5,448 nt of DNA from DATHWB01 sp040902855 (GTDB taxonomy: Bacteria; Actinomycetota; Acidimicrobiia; Spongiisociales; ZC4RG35), in contig JBBDWN010000057.1 of the NCBI GenBank assembly GCA_040902855.1, positions 1 through 5,448 of the forward strand, written 5' to 3'. Positions 1 to 5,303 of this stretch are shown in pieces (positions within the stretch are counted from its first letter, which is position 1; the number at the start of each line of letters is the position of its first letter). The notes beneath the pieces are model-generated. The model saw only the letters and a list, made by a program, of their open reading frames with translations, searched no databases and was not told the DNA's origin. Made by a program: the position numbers and the translations under genes.

Positions 1-345
1 CAACTCGAGGAGCTCTATCGGCACCAATCGATGGGCTGCCCCCATGACGACGAGACCTGGCACAACTGGATCCTCCGACTCGACGGCACTGCCATCGGAT
101 ACTTGCAGGCCACCGTGACGGGCGAGAACGCCGACCTGGCATGGGTTGTCGCCATTCCCTGGCAAGGCCTCGGCTACGCCACGGAGGCGAGCGTGGCGAT
201 GCGGAACTGGCTGGCCGACCAGGGCGTCGTCCGGTTCACAGCCCACATCCATCCCGACCATTCAGCATCCATCGCCGTCGCCACCAAGCTCGGTCTGCAC
301 CCCACCGGCGAGCTCGACGACGAAGGCGAGATGATCTGGACATAG
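1..345 (+). CDS. GNAT-family N-acetyltransferase, C-terminal part (5' end outside window)
   Basis: The reading frame is open from base 1 to the TAG at 343-345, giving 114 residues, so the gene begins before the window; the ATG at 31 is probably internal. Seen: a beta-strand (DLAWVVAIP, residues 45-53) leads into QGLGYA (residues 55-60), which matches the acetyl-CoA pyrophosphate-binding motif Q/R-x-x-G-x-G/A. A later segment, HSASIAVATKLGL (residues 87-99), matches the last conserved GNAT block, where a residue pairs with the cofactor thiol and a K-x-G-F/L turn follows. Family knowledge: such proteins move an acetyl group from acetyl-CoA to an amine in the cytoplasm, and the layout resembles the RimJ/RimL-type branch. 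The acceptor cannot be read from the sequence. The missing N-terminus would be about 50-70 residues in a typical family member. It converges with the SRPBCC gene, 49 bases away, and shows no functional link to it. Confidence 0.85.
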   Translation, partial: QLEELYRHQSMGCPHDDETWHNWILRLDGTAIGYLQATVTGENADLAWVVAIPWQGLGYATEASVAMRNWLADQGVVRFTAHIHPDHSASIAVATKLGLHPTGELDDEGEMIWT

Positions 346-394
346 GGGGCTCACTCCACCAAGTGCTCGCTCGGGCGTTGGTATCGCTCATATT

Positions 395-847
395 TCAGCC
401 CGCGTGGCGGGCGGCCTTCTCGACGGCGGCCAGCATGTCTTCGAAGTTCTTTTTCAGCATCATGCCGATCACGGGACCGGTCAGCCGACCCATGGGGCCA
501 CCCTTTGGCACATACCGGTAGTCGAATGTGATCGTCGCCCCGTCCCCATCGGGCTCGATGGTGAGCCTGGACTCGGCCTGCTTGAACGGGACGAGCGCAG
601 ATGGCTGATTCGCGGTAGCGATGGTGCGCCCTTCTTCCCAGGCGGTGACTGTTTCATCCAGTGTGCCAACAGGCACCAGGTCCACCTGGCGGCGCGCGCC
701 TACCCCCTGGGTTTGGTCTCCGACCCCTCGAGAGGCCTTGAGGCCATCCCAGTGGTCCGCCAGATTCGGGAAATCCGCGAACACCTCCCAGATCGAGTGA
801 GGGGACGCGGCGACTCGTCGTCGCACGGTGAGATGCCGTTCGGTCAT
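395..847 (-). CDS. SRPBCC superfamily protein (polyketide cyclase/START-like lipid-binding fold)
   Basis: A 150-residue cytoplasmic protein with no signal peptide or membrane segment. Seen: an opening beta-strand (HLTVRRRVAAS, residues 5-15) followed by the typical S-x-x-W-E-V-F-A-D-F-x-N-L helix (residues 18-29) with W33 after it. Alternating strands follow, including the pair ESRLTIEPDGDGATITFDYRY (residues 92-112 region), and a closing amphipathic helix (NFEDMLAAVEKAA, residues 134-146). This order and length match PF10604-type proteins, which bind hydrophobic ligands in a cavity under the C-terminal helix. Ligand and any catalysis are unknown. Start choice: a GTG at 854-856 is in frame, but it sits inside the SD sequence GAGGAG (856-861). 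The ATG at 845-847 lies 8 bases after that SD and is the better start. It is translated 5 bases after the hydrolase stop, so the two are almost certainly one operon and likely translationally coupled. Confidence 0.87.
   Translation of the reverse strand: MTERHLTVRRRVAASPHSIWEVFADFPNLADHWDGLKASRGVGDQTQGVGARRQVDLVPVGTLDETVTAWEEGRTIATANQPSALVPFKQAESRLTIEPDGDGATITFDYRYVPKGGPMGRLTGPVIGMMLKKNFEDMLAAVEKAARHAG
398..412. terminator. GC-rich hairpin at the meeting point of two convergent genes
   Basis: GCCCGC-GTG-GCGGGC forms a perfect 6-bp stem with a 3-base loop. It covers the last codons of the minus-strand SRPBCC gene, just before its TGA, and lies about 55 bases past the stop of the plus-strand acetyltransferase. 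No T-tract follows on either strand, so it is not a classical intrinsic terminator. U-less hairpins between convergent genes are common in actinomycetes, and it could equally be a by-product of GC-rich coding sequence. Confidence 0.3.
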
Positions 848-852
848 GATGA

Positions 853-1584
853 TCACTCCTCAGTAGGGACCGGTGCGTGACCAGGGTCAGGCCGGCTGTG
901 AGTTGACGAGAAGAACTCGGCGAAGGCCTCGGCGAGCGCCTCGGGGTGAGTGAGGGGTCCGGCGTGCCCGGCGCCGGCGATCTTCTGCTCCCGGGCGTCG
1001 GGGACGCGGTCGGTCACAGTCTGCGCGCTGGCGGCGAAGAGTCGCTTGGTGTCTGATCCGTGGAGCACCAACACCGGAACGGAAATTGCGTCAAGCACGG
1101 CCGGATCAGCGATGGGGTCTCCCTGCTCCATCACCTTCTGGAGGTGGTTGAGCAGGTTCGGGACGTAGCGCCCTGCGGCCTCGAGNNNNNNNNNNNNNNN
1201 NNNNNNNNNNNNNNNNNNNNNNNNNNNNNNNNNNNNNNNNNNNNNNNNNNNNNNNNNNNNNNNNNNNNNNNNNNNNNNNNNNNNNGGGGCGGACCAACCC
1301 ACCAGTCCGGTGGGTTCCCCGATGCTGTCGACGTACGCGAGGAAGTCTTCGACGACCCGACCGAAGCTGAGATCGGGGTGGTCGCTGCTGAGGCCACGGC
1401 CTCGCATGCTCGGCAGATGGCAAGTGAACCGGCTGGTCATGTGCCCCACCACAGCTTGCCAATCGAGGTCTCCATCGCCGATGGACCCTTGCAGGAACAC
1501 GAGCGGAGGCCCCTCGCCATGCACGGTTCCGCCGATAGTGACGCCGTCGGTGGTGGTCACGTAGTGGGTGCGTTGGGTGCTCAT
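853..1584 (-). CDS. Alpha/beta-fold hydrolase, interrupted by an assembly gap
   Basis: Seen: an N-terminal beta-hairpin (THYVTTTDGVTIGGTVHGEG, residues 6-25), the strand and oxyanion loop PPLVFLQGSIGDG (26-38), the MRGRGLS turn (60-66) and the nucleophile elbow GWS-A with Ser98 at 1291-1293. The N gap follows. After it come the acid-residue strand VPVLVLHGSD (Asp at 1051-1053) and GAGHAGP with the catalytic His (964-966). The Ser-Asp-His triad is therefore visible and the fold is secure. The substrate is not known; esterase, lactonase or C-C bond hydrolase roles all fit. Start: an ATG at 1612-1614 is in frame, but the ATG at 1582-1584 has GGGAGA six bases upstream and gives the usual N-terminus, so I prefer it. 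Across the 100 filler Ns the length reads as 243 residues, shorter than the usual 260-290. The true gap is therefore probably larger than 100 bases, and frame continuity through it is unproven. It is the first gene of a pair with the SRPBCC gene. Confidence 0.85.
   Translation of the reverse strand: MSTQRTHYVTTTDGVTIGGTVHGEGPPLVFLQGSIGDGDLDWQAVVGHMTSRFTCHLPSMRGRGLSSDHPDLSFGRVVEDFLAYVDSIGEPTGLVGWSAXXXXXXXXXXXXXXXXXXXXXXXXXXXXXXXXXXLEAAGRYVPNLLNHLQKVMEQGDPIADPAVLDAISVPVLVLHGSDTKRLFAASAQTVTDRVPDAREQKIAGAGHAGPLTHPEALAEAFAEFFSSTHSRPDPGHAPVPTEE
856..861 (-). promoter_or_regulatory. Shine-Dalgarno site that fixes the SRPBCC start
   Basis: GAGGAG on the minus strand, 8 bases before the ATG at 845-847. 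It overlaps the last base of an alternative in-frame GTG (854-856) and abuts the hydrolase TGA (853-855). This favours the ATG and suggests that ribosomes ending the hydrolase re-initiate here. Confidence 0.75.
1186..1285. other. Assembly gap (100 N)
   Basis: Exactly 100 Ns, the usual placeholder for a scaffold gap of unknown size. It removes the segment of the hydrolase right after its nucleophile elbow, where the cap (substrate-selecting) region normally begins. Flanking bases are TCGAG on the left and GGGGC on the right. Confidence 0.98.
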
Positions 1585-1622
1585 TTGCTGTCTCCCGGGG
1601 TCGCCTGCGGTCATGTCTGCGA

Positions 1623-1635
1623 CTATGCCTCATAG
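1623..1635. promoter_or_regulatory. Small dyad upstream of the hydrolase gene
   Basis: CTATG-CCT-CATAG is a perfect 5-bp inverted repeat with a 3-base spacer. It lies 38-51 bases before the preferred hydrolase start, in the 101-base gap below the regulator gene. It could be an operator. A dyad this short also arises by chance, and no clear -35/-10 pair was found beside it. Confidence 0.2.
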
Positions 1636-1651
1636 GGCGTCGGAGAACATC

Positions 1652-1663
1652 ACCCGACCGGGT
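1652..1663. promoter_or_regulatory. Small GC-rich dyad between regulator and hydrolase genes
   Basis: ACCCG-AC-CGGGT is a perfect 5-bp inverted repeat with a 2-base spacer. It lies 22 bases past the regulator stop (on the minus strand) and 67 bases before the preferred hydrolase start. It may be an operator for the LuxR-type regulator or a weak hairpin; no T-tract follows. Confidence 0.2.
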
Positions 1664-1685
1664 ACGTTTCCGCTGCCAGGGCGTA

Positions 1686-4478
1686 CTACAGGTCGCGGCG
1701 GGCGACTTGTGCGGCGAGATCGGCGCGTCCGTCGACGTCCACCTTGGCGTAGACGTGGGTCAGGTGTTTCTTCACCGTGTTGGGCGAGATGAACAGACGT
1801 TGACCGATCTTGGCGTTGGTGTGACCGTCGGCGACCAGCCGCACGATGTCGCGCTCGACGGGAGTCAACGAGGCCCAGCCGATCAGGGGGCGTTGACGGA
1901 CGCCCCGACCGCGGCGGGCATAGGCGATCGCCTCGGCCAGTGACAGCTCGCTGCCGGCGTTCCAACATGCGGTCGCATCAGCGGGGTCCAGTTCGGCCCG
2001 TGCGGTGTTGCGGGCACGTTCGAAGCGGTCGGCCTGGAAGGGAAAGCGGGCGACGCCTGACTCGGTGTGGAACCGTTGCGACGCAGCGAACAGGCGGAGC
2101 GCCCGCTCCGGTTCGCCGTGGACCAGGGCCAGGCCGGCGATCACCTCCAGCGCTGCGGCCGCCCCTACCCGGTCGCCGTAGTCGTCGAGAACCTCCATGC
2201 CCTCGTGGGCCAGTTCCCACGCCTCGTCGACGACCCCGTCCTCTTGAGCCAACTCTGCGAGACCCAACAACGAACGACCCAGCGGCAACGGGATCCGCGG
2301 ATCGGTCGAAAGTGAGCGGCTGGCCGTCAGATGTGCTCGCGCATCCTCGTGGAGCTCTTCGACGTGGGCCAGGACGCCTAGCAGCCACTCGCCCATCGCC
2401 TCGTCCACTCGGCTGCCGCCACCACGACCGATCCGCACGATCTCGGCAGCCGTGGCCCGAGCAGTCTTCAGATCACCGGTTACGTAGGCCCATAGTGCGA
2501 GCCAGGGCCGAACGAACATCCCGTACTGGGTTCCCTCCAAACCGTGTTCCTGCACGACTGTCCTCGCCTTGGACAGCCAGTCCTGCGCTTGACCGTGGTC
2601 ACCTGCCAGGACGGCAGCCGCTCCCAGACCGGTGAGCCCGCACGCCTCCCATCCGGGTCGTCCGACCTGCCGGCTGAGCTCGATGGTGCGCCGAGCGTAT
2701 CGGCGGGTCCGGTCGAGCCGACCGGACCACACCGGCCACAGTCCGAGCGTCGCCATGGCGGCTGGCAGTTGGAAAGCGAGCTCGTTGGCCTCGCACACCT
2801 CGACGGCCTGCTCGAACAGGCGACACCCGCTGTCGATGGAGCGGCAGTGAAGGAGGGCTGCCCCGGCGAACGCCAATAAGTAGGCGTGGGTCGGAGCGTC
2901 TCCGCACCGCTGCGCGTGCTGGACCGCCTCGTCGATGTCGGCGTTCACCTGTTCACTGGTCGCCAGTCCCGACAGCACCCCCGAGAAGGCTCGTTGTCCC
3001 ACTGCGACCGCGAGCGCACCGCCCACAGCGGCCGCGCGTGCCACGTCGACCGCCTTGCTCGCCGACCTATAGGCGCTGGCGGGCTCGCTCGCGGCAAGGG
3101 CGAGGGCCGCCGCGGTGATCAATCCGCGCACGCGCTCCTCATCTGGGATTCCTGGGGCATCGGCCGCGTCGTGCAGCCGGCGGTGCACCTCCCCAGCCAG
3201 GCCGCGCTCGAACCAGAAGCGGACGATCGGCTCGGTGAGCCCCACCAGTCCCTGCAGGTCTCCCGATTCCGCCGCCCAGTCCATGGCGACCCGCAGATCA
3301 TCCAGATCGGCGGCGAGTCGCGCCATCCAGGGCTCAGGTTGTCCACCGGTGAGACCTGTGCGCGCCCGCCCCGCCAGCCCGACGTGGAACGCCAGGTGGC
3401 AATCACGCACCCCGGCGGGATCCTCGAGCTCGGAGAGGCGCTGCCGGGCATAGGCCCGGATTGTCTCCAACAGGCGGTACCGGGCCCTGCCCTGGCGCTC
3501 GACGACCTCCAGCATCGACTGCTCGACCAGGGCAGATACCAGGTCAAGCACGTCGTCGCCGGCGACTCCGTTCCCGACCACGACCGCCTCTGCCGCGTCG
3601 AGCTCGAACGAGCCGGCGAACACCGACAGCCTCGCCAACGCCAACTGCTGTGCGTCGTCGAGCAAGTCGTAGCTCCAATCCAACGATGCCTCCAACGTCC
3701 GTTGACGAGCCGGCGCACCCCGCAGGCCACCGGTCAACAGTCCGAATCGGTCCGACAGGCCCGCAGCGATCTGATCCGGTGCCAGCACCCGCACCCGCGC
3801 CGCCGCCAGCTCGATCGCCAACGGGATCCCATCCAGACGTCGACAGATCTCGGCCACCGCCGACGCGTTGTCGTCATCGATCCGAAAATCTGCGACCACC
3901 TGCCGGGCCCGTAACTCGAACAACCGGACGGCATCCGCCGCCGCCACGCTGCTCGCCGAGCGGGCGTCGGCGGCGGGCACCGGCAGCGGAGCGACCTCGA
4001 ACGTCGTCTCACCGTCGACGACAAGGGGCACACGGCTGGTGGCCAGCACGTGCAGGCCCGGACATGCCGACGACAACCCGGCGACCAGCTCCGCGCACAC
4101 CTCCACCAAGTGCTCGCAATTGTCCAGCACCACCAGCAGGTGCCGTGCACCAAGCTTTCTGACCAGCGAGTCGACCTGCGCCTGGTCGGGTCGCTCGTGG
4201 ACCCCCACCGCCGCAGCAATCACCGGAGCAACCATCCCCGGATCGCTCACCCCCTGCAGATCCACCCAATAGGCCCCATCGGAAAATCGCGACGCCACAT
4301 CCCCAGCCACCTCTACCGCCAGCCGTGTCTTCCCGCAGCCACCCGAACCGGTCAACGTCACCACCCGGGCATCCGCCACCAGCTCGGCCAACTTCACACG
4401 CTCACGCGCACGGCCGATGAACGGAGAAACTCCCACCGGCATCCCGCTTCGAATAGTCACAGGGTTCAATCTACGCAC
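1686..4478 (-). CDS. LAL-type transcriptional regulator: STAND ATPase, TPR-like middle, LuxR helix-turn-helix
   Basis: A 930-residue cytoplasmic regulator. Seen, in order: the lead-in SPFIGRARE (residues 18-26); Walker A GSGGCGKT (44-51); Walker B LLVVLDNCEH (114-123); the sensor motif LATSR (145-149); and GIPLA (217-221), the NB-ARC proline motif that contacts the nucleotide. TLEASLDWSYDLL (261-273) and the winged-helix part LARLSVFAG (281-289) follow. Residues about 350-850 are a long run of Ala/Leu-rich helices, as in MalT-like TPR arrays. The C-terminus (871-926) is a LuxR domain with LTPVE, G885-H-T-N, ISPNTVKKH and R918. Family knowledge: such proteins bind ATP and an inducer, oligomerise and activate nearby promoters. 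There is no N-terminal adenylate cyclase domain. Start is uncertain: GTG 4478, GTG 4460 (preceded by TAGATT, which would allow a leaderless start) or ATG 4442. No convincing SD serves any of them. The inducer is unknown; the downstream hydrolase and SRPBCC genes are the likeliest targets. Confidence 0.93.
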   Translation of the reverse strand: MRRLNPVTIRSGMPVGVSPFIGRARERVKLAELVADARVVTLTGSGGCGKTRLAVEVAGDVASRFSDGAYWVDLQGVSDPGMVAPVIAAAVGVHERPDQAQVDSLVRKLGARHLLVVLDNCEHLVEVCAELVAGLSSACPGLHVLATSRVPLVVDGETTFEVAPLPVPAADARSASSVAAADAVRLFELRARQVVADFRIDDDNASAVAEICRRLDGIPLAIELAAARVRVLAPDQIAAGLSDRFGLLTGGLRGAPARQRTLEASLDWSYDLLDDAQQLALARLSVFAGSFELDAAEAVVVGNGVAGDDVLDLVSALVEQSMLEVVERQGRARYRLLETIRAYARQRLSELEDPAGVRDCHLAFHVGLAGRARTGLTGGQPEPWMARLAADLDDLRVAMDWAAESGDLQGLVGLTEPIVRFWFERGLAGEVHRRLHDAADAPGIPDEERVRGLITAAALALAASEPASAYRSASKAVDVARAAAVGGALAVAVGQRAFSGVLSGLATSEQVNADIDEAVQHAQRCGDAPTHAYLLAFAGAALLHCRSIDSGCRLFEQAVEVCEANELAFQLPAAMATLGLWPVWSGRLDRTRRYARRTIELSRQVGRPGWEACGLTGLGAAAVLAGDHGQAQDWLSKARTVVQEHGLEGTQYGMFVRPWLALWAYVTGDLKTARATAAEIVRIGRGGGSRVDEAMGEWLLGVLAHVEELHEDARAHLTASRSLSTDPRIPLPLGRSLLGLAELAQEDGVVDEAWELAHEGMEVLDDYGDRVGAAAALEVIAGLALVHGEPERALRLFAASQRFHTESGVARFPFQADRFERARNTARAELDPADATACWNAGSELSLAEAIAYARRGRGVRQRPLIGWASLTPVERDIVRLVADGHTNAKIGQRLFISPNTVKKHLTHVYAKVDVDGRADLAAQVARRDL

Positions 4479-4555
4479 GCACCACCATCGCGCTCCGAGC
4501 GCCTCAACTGCTCACGATGGCGCGAGGTGTGATGACTGAGCAGGGGCGAGGGCAC

Positions 4556-4579
4556 TCAACCCCCGCCCGTTGGGGTTGA
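4556..4579. terminator. Perfect 8-bp hairpin between the membrane gene and the regulator
   Basis: TCAACCCC (4556-4563) and GGGGTTGA (4572-4579) pair perfectly around an 8-base loop. The site lies 80 bases past the minus-strand membrane gene's stop and 78 bases before the regulator's upstream GTG. It could end transcription of the membrane gene, although no T-tract follows, or be an operator for the regulator promoter. The sequence does not decide between them. Confidence 0.4.
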
Positions 4580-4609
4580 TCGCGTGAGTGATTCGGGAAG
4601 CTCGCGTGA
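4580..4609. repeat. Direct repeat TCGCGTGA spaced by two helical turns, upstream of the regulator
   Basis: TCGCGTGA occurs at 4580-4587 and again at 4602-4609, 22 bases start to start. A shorter CGTGA follows at 4618-4622. Same-face spacing is typical of tandem activator or repressor sites. It directly follows the 8-bp hairpin and lies about 100-130 bases upstream of the regulator start, so it may bind a factor controlling that gene. Confidence 0.3.
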
Positions 4610-4658
4610 TCGATACCCGTGACGTGCGGTGCAGAATTCGTCGCTTGTAGATTGCCGA

Positions 4659-5117
4659 TCAGGTGTTGGACACGAGAAGTGCGCCCGCAACGATTGCGGC
4701 AACCCCCAATGCGATACCTACCCAAGCGAGCCAAGAGCGTTCCGTAGTTGCTGCCTCGACCCCCGACATGAGCGCTGCCGATGCAAATACGGTGGGCAAA
4801 CTCAACCAATACGCCGGATACGAGACGACCGCCAACACGCCGAGCACAACTGAAACTCTGGCGGCACTCGACGATCGGACCAGCACCCAGCTGCTCACAG
4901 CGAACACGACGACCGTGAGGCCCGCGGCAATCGCAATATATCGATACCAGGCGCCGACCGTATAGATGTCATCGCTATCTACGTGGGTGCCTACAAACTT
5001 GAAAGAAAAGATCGCTGAATAAAGACCAGAAGTCGCTATCCCAAAAAGCGCCCACGGAAGCTCGCGTCGCCAGAATGATGGAATTCCTGAATTTGTGGCG
5101 TAGGCGGATTCCGACAT
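4659..5117 (-). CDS. Small four-helix integral membrane protein, function unknown
   Basis: A 152-residue protein I do not recognise. Seen: a short polar N-terminus ending in FWRREL (residues 15-20), then four hydrophobic stretches at about 20-38, 57-80, 86-110 and 128-150. A polar loop with HVDSDD (45-50) follows the first helix. Positive charges (WRRE, VRSSSAAR) sit before helix 1 and after helix 2, which suggests both ends are cytoplasmic. There is no signal peptide, no catalytic motif and no cysteine. Start: the frame is open further upstream, but the ATG at 5115-5117 has GAGAGGA (5128-5134) ten bases before it, and the upstream extension looks non-coding. Its 5' half is unusually AT-rich for this window: my hand count gives 26 G/C of 60 at 4981-5040, against 46 of 60 at 3961-4020 in the regulator. 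Recent transfer is possible, or simply membrane-protein codon use. It is divergent from the antitoxin-like gene. Confidence 0.75.
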   Translation of the reverse strand: MSESAYATNSGIPSFWRRELPWALFGIATSGLYSAIFSFKFVGTHVDSDDIYTVGAWYRYIAIAAGLTVVVFAVSSWVLVRSSSAARVSVVLGVLAVVSYPAYWLSLPTVFASAALMSGVEAATTERSWLAWVGIALGVAAIVAGALLVSNT

Positions 5118-5127
5118 TGCGGTGCGA

Positions 5128-5156
5128 TCCTCTCGAGGGGTTAGCCAAAAAGCATA
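5128..5156 (-). promoter_or_regulatory. Candidate -10 and Shine-Dalgarno of the membrane protein gene
   Basis: On the minus strand TATGCT (5151-5156) fits the -10 pattern TANNNT, and GAGAGGA (5128-5134) is a good SD ten bases before the ATG. Transcription would start near 5144, giving a leader of roughly 27 bases. No good -35 lies at the expected distance, so the promoter part is tentative; the SD is firmer. Confidence 0.4.
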
Positions 5157-5157
5157 C

Positions 5158-5256
5158 GTGATTGAGCAAGGTCGAGCAGCAGTAACCACTGATGACGTTG
5201 CCACCAAGGGCGAGATCGAGGCGCTCCGCATCAGGCTCCACTCCGAGATGGCGTGA
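5158..5256 (+). pseudogene. Possible 3' remnant of a plus-strand gene (coiled-coil-like tail)
   Basis: From about 5179 to the TGA at 5254-5256 the plus strand reads as a plausible amphipathic helix (TDDVATKGEIEALR, then IRLHSEMA). The third codon position is G or C in 20 of 23 codons from ACC 5185 to GCG 5251. Upstream the frame is open only to a TAG at 5101, lacks an SD and loses the bias where the AT-richer membrane gene begins. This looks like the tail of a gene cut off by the arrival of the neighbouring DNA. Caution: the minus strand is also open here and shares the same wobble positions, so the bias alone does not prove the strand. Confidence 0.25.
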
Positions 5257-5265
5257 CCGACGCAG

Positions 5266-5295
5266 TCGACGCCGGTGATACCGTTGTGATACCAT
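5266..5295 (+). promoter_or_regulatory. Extended -10 promoter with overlapping direct-repeat operator
   Basis: TGA-TACCAT (5287-5295) is an extended -10 element, and TCGACG (5266-5271) is an acceptable -35 with an 18-base spacer. GTGATACC occurs twice, at 5275-5282 and 5286-5293, exactly 11 bases apart (one helical turn), covering the spacer and the -10. Ribbon-helix-helix dimers commonly bind such tandem sites side by side, so autorepression by the product of the next gene is likely (inference). The predicted start of transcription falls at about 5302-5304, on the ATG. Confidence 0.55.
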
Positions 5296-5303
5296 AAGCG
5301 CCT

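Noticed and set aside
726..735. CTCGAG-centred dyad (CCTCGAGAGG), also seen at 5131-5140 in inverse form
   Set aside because: The copy at 726 is inside the SRPBCC coding region. The match is short and lies in GC-rich sequence, so chance is the simplest explanation.
404..880. Plus-strand open frame of 158 codons
   Set aside because: Exactly opposite the SRPBCC gene, whose protein has clear family features and a good SD; this frame has neither.
1940..2635. Plus-strand open frame of 231 codons
   Set aside because: Antisense to the regulator, extremely Arg/Pro-rich and without a fold or SD; a GC-driven artefact.
2886..3914. Plus-strand open frame of 342 codons
   Set aside because: It lies antisense to the regulator, within its TPR-like and ATPase coding parts. 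The translation is Arg/Pro/Gln-rich with no recognisable domain, as expected for a shadow frame in GC-rich DNA.
3461..4162. Plus-strand open frame of 233 codons rich in Pro/Arg/Thr
   Set aside because: Antisense to the ATPase domain, whose Walker motifs prove the minus-strand frame.
5118..5231. Longer N-terminus for the membrane protein, starting at an ATG at 5229-5231
   Set aside because: The extra 38 residues show no family-like pattern and would include the candidate -10 and SD. The ATG at 5115-5117 has a good SD.
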